DNA of 9,973 nucleotides from an uncultured Clostridia bacterium. GTDB taxonomy: Bacteria > Bacillota > Clostridia > Oscillospirales > CAG-272. The notes below the pieces were generated by a model. That model made no database searches, had not been told where the DNA came from, and saw nothing but the letters and a program-made list of their open reading frames with translations. The stretch is taken from positions 1-9,973 of the forward strand of contig CAJONA010000063.1 of assembly GCA_905235755.1 (NCBI GenBank). Direction: 5' to 3'. Below are positions 1-4,428 of this stretch, piece after piece. The translations under genes and the position numbers were made by a program. Positions within the stretch are counted from its first letter, which is position 1. Each line of letters starts with the position of its first letter.

Positions 1-981
1 TGTTACGCCTTTGGCGAAGAGCAGAATATCGACAACCTCGACGCAAACCCGTTCAGGTACTGCGGAGAATACTACGACAAAGTCAGCGGCACGCTGTATC
101 TCCGCGCACGCAATTACAATGCAAGTATTGGTAGATTCACGCAGGAAGACCCGATAAGAGATGGCGGGAACTGGTATTCTTACTGTGCAAGCGATCCTGT
201 GAACGCAATTGATCCCGACGGTGAAGCACTGATCAGGAATACTAATACCCTTATGACTGATTCGGGTAGTGGATCAAGGACTTCAGCACTCATTAGTGAT
301 GATGATTTTGTTGGCGGCAATTCACATGTTCACGAGGAACAGATTGAACATGAAGATGAGCCGGAAGCGGAAACACAAAATGATGATTTTATTGGTCCAA
401 TTTTGATTGAAAATCAAAAAAACTATGAATCGGAAGAAAGAGAAGAAGGATTTTTTGAATCAATAGGATCTTTTCTTGAAAGTGCTTGGTCCGTTGCAAA
501 AAGTATATTCGGATTTTTTGAAAAAGCAGAAAAATATGAAACGGTTATTAACTCAATAGATCAAGTTTTTACATTAAATGATTATGCAAAATATGTCAAT
601 AATTTTTTCAAACATTTTGACAATATGGAAAAATCAATGTTTATCGCATTATATTGCGTTTGGGGATTTGCCAGATATGGAGATAAATTTGAAGCATCAT
701 ATTTGAATTCGGAAGCGTTTGCCAAACGCGTGAATTACATAAAAAATATTGATAGTTGTGCAAGTGTTTTTGTAACATACGCAAATTACGTTGATTCAAC
801 AGGGCGTGGTAAAGAAATATTGAAGCATGATTTCTTTTCTATGGAAGATTATAAATATATGTATTATAATTGTGGGGCTTTTGGGGTATCTAGTTCGGCA
901 ATTCCAACAAACTGGGTATACGACTTTGCCTCAATTGCCGTAATTGATTATGTTAATTTGTTAACGCCTTGTCTTCCTTGA
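1..981 (+). CDS. Rhs/YD-repeat protein, C-terminal part with unrecognised toxin-like tip (5' end outside window)
   Basis: The frame is open from base 1 to the TGA at 979-981, so this is the last 326 codons of a larger gene; the GTG at 199 is an internal codon, not the start. Codons 1-75 match the end of the Rhs-repeat-associated core: NPFRYCGEYYD, then GTLYLRARNYN, IGRFTQEDPIRDG, NWYSYC, and the DPDG at codons 71-74. In Rhs proteins this DPxG motif ends the conserved shell, and the released C-terminal tip is usually a toxin. Here the tip is about 250 residues. It begins with an acidic, low-complexity linker (two related DDDFVGG/NDDFIGP segments, then an EHEDEPEAE run) and continues into a helical-looking domain with aromatic and mildly hydrophobic stretches around codons 140-165 and 210-225. 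I recognise no nuclease, deaminase, protease or pore-former motif. Base composition drops to AT-rich just after the DPDG codons, as expected for an exchanged cassette. The Rhs assignment is solid; toxin activity is inferred from architecture. Confidence 0.88.
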   Translation, partial: CYAFGEEQNIDNLDANPFRYCGEYYDKVSGTLYLRARNYNASIGRFTQEDPIRDGGNWYSYCASDPVNAIDPDGEALIRNTNTLMTDSGSGSRTSALISDDDFVGGNSHVHEEQIEHEDEPEAETQNDDFIGPILIENQKNYESEEREEGFFESIGSFLESAWSVAKSIFGFFEKAEKYETVINSIDQVFTLNDYAKYVNNFFKHFDNMEKSMFIALYCVWGFARYGDKFEASYLNSEAFAKRVNYIKNIDSCASVFVTYANYVDSTGRGKEILKHDFFSMEDYKYMYYNCGAFGVSSSAIPTNWVYDFASIAVIDYVNLLTPCLP

Positions 982-994
982 ATAAATATGATTT

Positions 995-1000
995 GGAGGG
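995..1000 (+). promoter_or_regulatory. Ribosome binding site of the lipoprotein gene
   Basis: GGAGGG lies 9 nt before the ATG at 1010. No promoter is evident in the 28 bp after the Rhs stop, so the lipoprotein is probably translated from the Rhs transcript. Confidence 0.6.
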
Positions 1001-1009
1001 TTTAATAAT

Positions 1010-1804
1010 ATGAAAAAAACAATCAGTTTTATTATCGCGATAGCCATTATAGCGCTTGCTCTGTGTTCGTGCGGAGCATATGAAACGGTGGAAGCTTCCA
1101 CTATTTTCAAGGAATATGATCTTGACGATGTAAATTTTGAGGACGCGGATCAAGTATATCAAATATTATGCAATATATACAACAAAGATTATCTTGTTTC
1201 TCCATACGATAATGCTTTTGATTATATATACAAAAGTTATTCTATATGGTCGCTCTCAGATGATAGAATAGACGACAAGTGTCTTATTGTTGATGTATAT
1301 GAAACAGCGCAAAAAGCCCATGAGGATTATGAAAAAGAAGTATTATTGATGGTTCCCACGGATTATAAATACGGAATTGTTCGGATAAATAACATTTTGC
1401 TTCACAACTCCGCAATACTTATGAAAGACTTTTTACATCATTATGGTCTTGACGAGCCAATTGTTAGAAACATCAGAAAAGATGTGATAAAAAAATCTTA
1501 TAACAAAGAAATTGATATCGACAAATTGCTTGATGAAATTTATAAAACGGAGTATACAGTTTACGTATATGAATCCGGCGTGTATAATGATGCCGGAGAG
1601 CAGTATATTGATTATACTGTCATAAAAACCGACAAAATGTCTTCACTGCGGGTACTAAGCAACGAAAAAGCCATCAACGAGCGTTGGTTTGATTTAAATG
1701 TCGGACCAAAAGATACAACAGGGACATTAGTACAATACAATAATCTGTCGTTTGTCTTTCTTGACGATTTTTGGTTCGATATAATCAAACAGTGTGAAGA
1801 ATAA
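1010..1804 (+). CDS. Predicted lipoprotein, candidate immunity protein for the Rhs tip
   Basis: This 264-residue protein starts with a lipoprotein signal peptide: MKKT, a hydrophobic stretch at residues 6-18, and the lipobox LCSC ending at Cys21. The predicted mature protein would be anchored on the outer face of the cytoplasmic membrane. The rest is a soluble, Tyr/Asp/Lys-rich domain with no motif I recognise. The ATG at 1010 has a good ribosome binding site and gives a full signal peptide, so the start is secure. The gene lies 28 bp after the Rhs gene, on the same strand, and shares its AT-rich composition, which is unlike the downstream genes. The gene directly 3' of an Rhs toxin tip is usually its immunity gene, so that is the leading interpretation. 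If so, the surface location implies a toxin that acts at or outside the membrane. A surface lipoprotein unrelated to immunity is the alternative. Confidence 0.72.
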   Translation: MKKTISFIIAIAIIALALCSCGAYETVEASTIFKEYDLDDVNFEDADQVYQILCNIYNKDYLVSPYDNAFDYIYKSYSIWSLSDDRIDDKCLIVDVYETAQKAHEDYEKEVLLMVPTDYKYGIVRINNILLHNSAILMKDFLHHYGLDEPIVRNIRKDVIKKSYNKEIDIDKLLDEIYKTEYTVYVYESGVYNDAGEQYIDYTVIKTDKMSSLRVLSNEKAINERWFDLNVGPKDTTGTLVQYNNLSFVFLDDFWFDIIKQCEE

Positions 1805-1826
1805 GGCAACAGGGTGGCTGTTGCTT
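1804..1826 (+). terminator. Weak hairpin directly after the lipoprotein stop codon
   Basis: GCAACAG (1806-1812) and CTGTTGC (1818-1824) form a perfect 7-bp stem with a 5-nt loop, and flanking bases allow two more pairs. Only two T residues follow, so this is at best a weak intrinsic terminator. Its position right after the stop codon is what supports a 3'-end role. Confidence 0.4.
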
Positions 1827-1950
1827 AATCGGACAAGTATTACCGCTATAACGCCCACGGCGACGTTGTAGCGCTCACGAACGCGAGCGGAACTGTCACA
1901 AAGACCTACACCTACAACGCCTTCGGCGGCAAAATACGCTCTAAAATGCG

Positions 1951-1970
1951 AGCTTTTCGCAGGAAAAGCT
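1951..1970. repeat. Inverted repeat (hairpin 1) at the end of the Rhs remnant
   Basis: AGCTTTT and AAAAGCT flank CGCAGG. The inner C-G pair also closes, giving an 8-bp stem with a 4-nt loop, and weaker G-T and C-G pairs extend it outward. It lies exactly where Rhs similarity ceases. Confidence 0.55.
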
Positions 1971-1980
1971 TGTGTAATAC

Positions 1981-2011
1981 TTGTATTTCTTTGCCCTGTA
2001 AAGAAATACAA
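1981..2011. repeat. Perfect 12-bp inverted repeat (hairpin 2)
   Basis: TTGTATTTCTTT (1981-1992) is the exact reverse complement of AAAGAAATACAA (2000-2011), with the loop GCCCTGT. It sits 10 bp after hairpin 1. There is no T-run on either side, so a terminator role is not clear. It may be part of a short dispersed repeat; only one copy is visible here. Confidence 0.65.
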
Positions 2012-2089
2012 AAGTGTTGTTCCGACAAGACTTGAACCATTTGAGATGCACAAAACATTCTAACACGCCAATTTTATCGCTTCCAAAAC

Positions 2090-2118
2090 TTGAATTTTCG
2101 AACATTTTGTGTTATACT
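2090..2118 (+). promoter_or_regulatory. Sigma-A-type promoter for the symporter gene
   Basis: The -35 box TTGAAT (2090-2095) and the -10 box TATACT (2113-2118) are separated by 17 bp. Transcription would start near 2125, leaving a leader of about 75 nt before the ATG at 2201. The promoter lies between the Rhs debris and the signalling cluster, so it decouples the two. Confidence 0.65.
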
Positions 2119-2160
2119 ACATTAACGTTTTATGCCCGGAACGGAGAGGAGCATACTAAA

Positions 2161-2217
2161 ATGGAAATCGGTAAACCCGAATTCGCGGGGGTGAATAATA
2201 ATGAGTTTGGTCTATAA
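2161..2217 (+). CDS. Possible 18-residue leader peptide overlapping the symporter start
   Basis: A GGAGAGGAG-like ribosome binding site lies about 9 nt before the ATG at 2161. The ORF reads MEIGKPEFAGVNNNEFGL and ends at 2215-2217, overlapping the symporter gene (start 2201) by 17 nt in another frame. Its ribosome binding site is as good as that of the main gene, and it sits on the predicted leader transcript. It could couple or modulate translation of the transporter. It shows no run of a single amino acid that would suggest classical attenuation. It may simply be fortuitous. Confidence 0.35.
   Translation: MEIGKPEFAGVNNNEFGL
2187..2194 (+). promoter_or_regulatory. Extended ribosome binding site fixing the symporter start
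   Basis: GGGGGTGA matches the extended anti-16S complement GGAGGTGA at 7 of 8 positions and lies 6 nt before the ATG at 2201. The TGA at 2192-2194 is an in-frame stop upstream, so no earlier start is possible. Confidence 0.6.
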
Positions 2218-3781
2218 GGATTATACGTTAAACGAAGCCGCCGTTGATACGGTTTCCGCCGCCGTGCAGGATTATTTGAACAAACTTAACGCGGAAAGCC
2301 ACAGCGTTCAGCGCATTCGGTTGACCGTGGAAGAGCTCCTTCTCAATATACAGTCGCATTACGGAAACGGTATTAAGATCAGCGTCGGTCTCGGAAAGCA
2401 ATTCGGGCGCCATATTTTCCGCCTGCGTTATGAAGCGGAACCGTTCGACCCTTCCAAATCCGGTGAAAATCCGTTGACGGACGATATGATGCGTTCGCTC
2501 GGATTGTTTCCCGCATGGAGCTGCAGAGGCAAGACAAACACCGTTTCACTCGTTTTGGCAAACAGACCGAAACGCGGTATGTTGTTTTATATTCTGCCGG
2601 CTGCGGCAGCCGCCGTGGTTTTAGGCGTGCTCGGAAGCATCATTCCGGAGAATGTACAAGCGGCTGTCAATGATTCAGTGCTGTCTCCTGTTTCAAACGG
2701 ATTTCTGGGACTGCTCAATACTTTTGGTGGTCTGATGATCCTCTTTACGCTATGCAGCGGTATATTGGAAATGGGCGATACCGCAACTCTCGGGCGAACG
2801 GGAAAATCGGTTCTTTCCCGATTTATCGGTATCTCCTTTGCGATCAGCGCGGCAACTGTCGTCGTTGTTCTGCCGTTTGTGAGCCTGAACTTTTCCTCAG
2901 GCGGACAGGAGCAAGTATCCGTATTCGATCAAATAATCCGAATGTTTTTTGACATCCTGCCGACAAACATCATAGACCCGTTCAGGAACGGCAATACATT
3001 ACAGATCATCGTAATTGCATTATTCATAGGCTGCGCTCTCCTTGCTGTCGGAGAACGCGGAAGCCGAGTCCGCGGCCCGATCGTCGATTCCGCAGCGCTG
3101 TTTCAGCGAATCGTTTCATTCGTATGCGCCCTGGTTCCGTTGTTTGTTTTCAGTATGCTGCTTCAGCTTATCTGGTCGGGACAGGCAAGCGTTCTCATCT
3201 CGGTATTAAAGCCGCTAATACTGATCGTGGTTTTGACCGTTATAATTACCGTGACCGTATTGATCATATCTTCATTTCGCCTGAAATGTTCCCCGATGCT
3301 GTTGATAAAAAAAGTGTTTCCCGCGTTTATGGTCGCTTTCACTACCGCTTCCAGCGTATCCGCTTTTCAGATCGGGATGGAAACCTGCGAGAAGAAACTC
3401 GGCATAAAGCAAAGCTTTGTATACCCGCTGGGCTCTGTGATCTATATGCCGACGAGCGTGATACTTTTACCCGTTCTCGTCTGCACTTTTGCCGAGACTT
3501 ATCAGATCGCCGTCGGTATTCCGTGGCTTATTATGGCGGTGGTGACCTCGACGTTGATGATGATCGCTACGCCGCCCATTCCGGGAGGTGACATTCTTTG
3601 CTATTCCGTTTTGTTTTCCTCTCTCGGTATCCCCGCGGAGGCGATCGTCATGGCGACCGCTGTCGGTGTCGTATATGATTATCTCGGTACGGGCGCCAAT
3701 GTTATTCTTTTGATCCTTCGGATCACATGCGACGCCCAAAGGCTTGACAATTTGGATCGAGATACTTTATTAAGCAAATAA
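2201..3781 (+). CDS. HATPase-like domain fused to a dicarboxylate/amino-acid:cation symporter
   Basis: This is a 526-residue two-part membrane protein. Residues 1-120 resemble the anti-sigma-factor/RsbW type of GHKL ATPase: an N-box (E45-LLL-N49) and a PFDP segment (81-84) that aligns with the G1 box. In that box the expected Asp and Gly are Tyr77 and Ala79, and the glycine-rich G2 loop is reduced to SLGLF, so ATP binding is doubtful. Residues 127-510 are hydrophobic and match the sodium:dicarboxylate symporter (SLC1/DAACS) fold: the TTASSVSAFQ stretch (381-390) in place of the serine-rich hairpin, IYMPTSV (414-420) in the place of the NMDGT loop, PPIPGGDI (458-465) in the second hairpin, and YDYLGTGAN (492-500) for the substrate-binding helix. 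The last segment keeps an Asp and Asn suited to binding a carboxylate or amino acid and a cation. Substrate cannot be read from sequence. The gene has its own promoter and lies upstream of the SpoIIE/STAS operon, which suggests regulation of uptake by partner-switching proteins. Confidence 0.85.
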   Translation: MSLVYKDYTLNEAAVDTVSAAVQDYLNKLNAESHSVQRIRLTVEELLLNIQSHYGNGIKISVGLGKQFGRHIFRLRYEAEPFDPSKSGENPLTDDMMRSLGLFPAWSCRGKTNTVSLVLANRPKRGMLFYILPAAAAAVVLGVLGSIIPENVQAAVNDSVLSPVSNGFLGLLNTFGGLMILFTLCSGILEMGDTATLGRTGKSVLSRFIGISFAISAATVVVVLPFVSLNFSSGGQEQVSVFDQIIRMFFDILPTNIIDPFRNGNTLQIIVIALFIGCALLAVGERGSRVRGPIVDSAALFQRIVSFVCALVPLFVFSMLLQLIWSGQASVLISVLKPLILIVVLTVIITVTVLIISSFRLKCSPMLLIKKVFPAFMVAFTTASSVSAFQIGMETCEKKLGIKQSFVYPLGSVIYMPTSVILLPVLVCTFAETYQIAVGIPWLIMAVVTSTLMMIATPPIPGGDILCYSVLFSSLGIPAEAIVMATAVGVVYDYLGTGANVILLILRITCDAQRLDNLDRDTLLSK

Positions 3782-3783
3782 AA

Positions 3784-4110
3784 AGCGTACCCCCATACAA
3801 CGACGTTTTTGCGCGAGCGGGTACGGTGGCGTGCAGGGCGGCGACGACCGACGAAAAGACGGATTTCTGACAGATTTTATACCGACAAACAACGCGGGCG
3901 GCATCTTCGTTCGATGCCGCCGCCGAGAACGGTCCGGTAAAAAGCGTTGTTTATTCCTATACAAATAAAGACGAGGACGGAAACGTGACAAGCGGAATCC
4001 TTTCGTTTACTTTTGCTTACTGCGACGCTTCCGTTGCGACGCCCGATCTGACCGAGTGGGAACTTATCGTTATCGGCGAACGATCAAAGATCGAACCATC
4101 TCAAATCCGG
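3784..4110 (+). pseudogene. Frameshifted remnant of an unidentified protein gene
   Basis: Frame 1 reads as convincing protein from 3784 (KSVPPYNDVF, ARAGTVACRA, TTDEKTDF) to a TGA at 3868. The same frame resumes around 3907 (SSFDAAAENGPVKSVV, YSYTNKDEDGNVTSG, ILSFTFAYCDAS). Between them frame 3 supplies a fitting bridge (GFLTDFIPTNNAGGIF, 3861-3908). Two compensating shifts, near 3862-3868 and 3905-3913, would join the three into one continuous product. No start or ribosome binding site is visible, and the piece begins right at the symporter stop, so the 5' part appears lost. Past about 4090 the frame stays open to 4365 but the sequence becomes AT-rich and no longer looks coding, so the true end is uncertain. 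I do not recognise the family. Confidence 0.45.
3897..3921. repeat. 9-bp GC-rich perfect inverted repeat
   Basis: GGCGGCATC (3897-3905) and GATGCCGCC (3913-3921) flank TTCGTTC. The hairpin coincides with the second presumed frameshift of the remnant. No T-run follows, so it is not an intrinsic terminator. Replication slippage at the hairpin could explain the shift. Confidence 0.5.
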
Positions 4111-4209
4111 GTGGAAAACATTAAAATTCAAACAACGAACCACATCGCTTTTCAAGAGGTGTCGGTTTTGTTATTGCGGTCAAATCGTATAAAATTCGCG
4201 ATTTGTATA

Positions 4210-4238
4210 TTGACTTTGAAAACAAAATATAGTAAAAT
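4210..4238 (+). promoter_or_regulatory. Sigma-A-type promoter for the SpoIIE-HD-STAS operon
   Basis: TTGACT (4210-4215) and TAAAAT (4233-4238) are separated by 17 bp, in an AT-rich stretch that contrasts with its surroundings. Transcription would begin near 4245, giving an unusually long leader of about 184 nt before the ATG at 4429. Confidence 0.65.
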
Positions 4239-4244
4239 AAAAAT

Positions 4245-4428
4245 TATAAGATCCGGAGATCCGGATTTGCGACGGGATTTATATGCAGTCGCCGTCTCTG
4301 ATATCGGCGATAAATTACAGAAACACACGCGGCGTTCGGCTCGATCTATGCAAAGGATCGAATGATCGACGCTGTCGGTCAGAGCTGTATCCCAAAACAA
4401 ATAACGAGAGAATAAAGGAAAATACATT
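4245..4428 (+). other. Long structured 5' leader of the SpoIIE operon
   Basis: No gene is supported here. The leader contains TCGCCG/CGGCGA (4289-4294 with 4305-4310) and TCGATC (4341-4346), which can pair with either of two GATCGA copies (4356-4361 or 4364-4369). These alternatives are mutually exclusive. A GCGT/ACGC closing pair (4332-4335 with 4369-4372) favours the second. The ribosome binding site AAAGGA (4414-4419) lies 9 nt before the start and is unpaired in these models. I do not recognise a known riboswitch class. Confidence 0.35.
4249..4266. promoter_or_regulatory. Tandem AGATCCGG repeat at the transcription start, candidate operator
   Basis: AGATCCGG occurs twice back to back (4249-4264), and ATCCGG/CCGGAT (4251-4266) also forms an inverted repeat. 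The position, just downstream of the -10 box, suits a regulator binding site or the first hairpin of the transcript. Confidence 0.35.

Larger units (their letters stand above)
1829..2035 (+). pseudogene. Displaced Rhs core remnant
   Basis: The frame opened after a TAA at 1826-1828 reads YYRYNAHGDVVALTN and then TYTYNAFGGK (1838-1933). This is the typical Rhs/YD segment just before the C-terminal core. It has no start codon or ribosome binding site. After AFGGK the reading turns into Arg/Lys/Cys-rich sequence with no Rhs character and stops at 2033-2035. The remnant ends at the same AFG motif with which the window's first codons begin (CYAFGEE), so it is the piece of core that would lie just upstream of codon 1 in an intact gene. 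This fits an orphan left after cassette exchange or duplication. It is not expected to encode a functional protein. Confidence 0.75.

Noticed and set aside
2000..2050. tRNA gene on the minus strand suggested by GGTTCAAGTC
   Set aside because: The T-stem does not pair and no anticodon or D arm can be drawn; the similarity is limited to about 10 bases.
2014..2160. Upstream extension of the leader ORF starting at 2014
   Set aside because: Translation crosses the predicted promoter and has no ribosome binding site at 2014; only the part from the ATG at 2161 is plausible.
3124..3591. A 155-codon plus-strand frame inside the symporter gene
   Set aside because: It lies in another frame of an intact transporter; its product is Arg/Asp/Tyr-rich and soluble-looking without motifs.
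3787..3824. Terminator after the symporter (GTACCC/GGGTAC)
   Set aside because: The arms are 28 nt apart, only 6-7 bp long and not followed by T residues.
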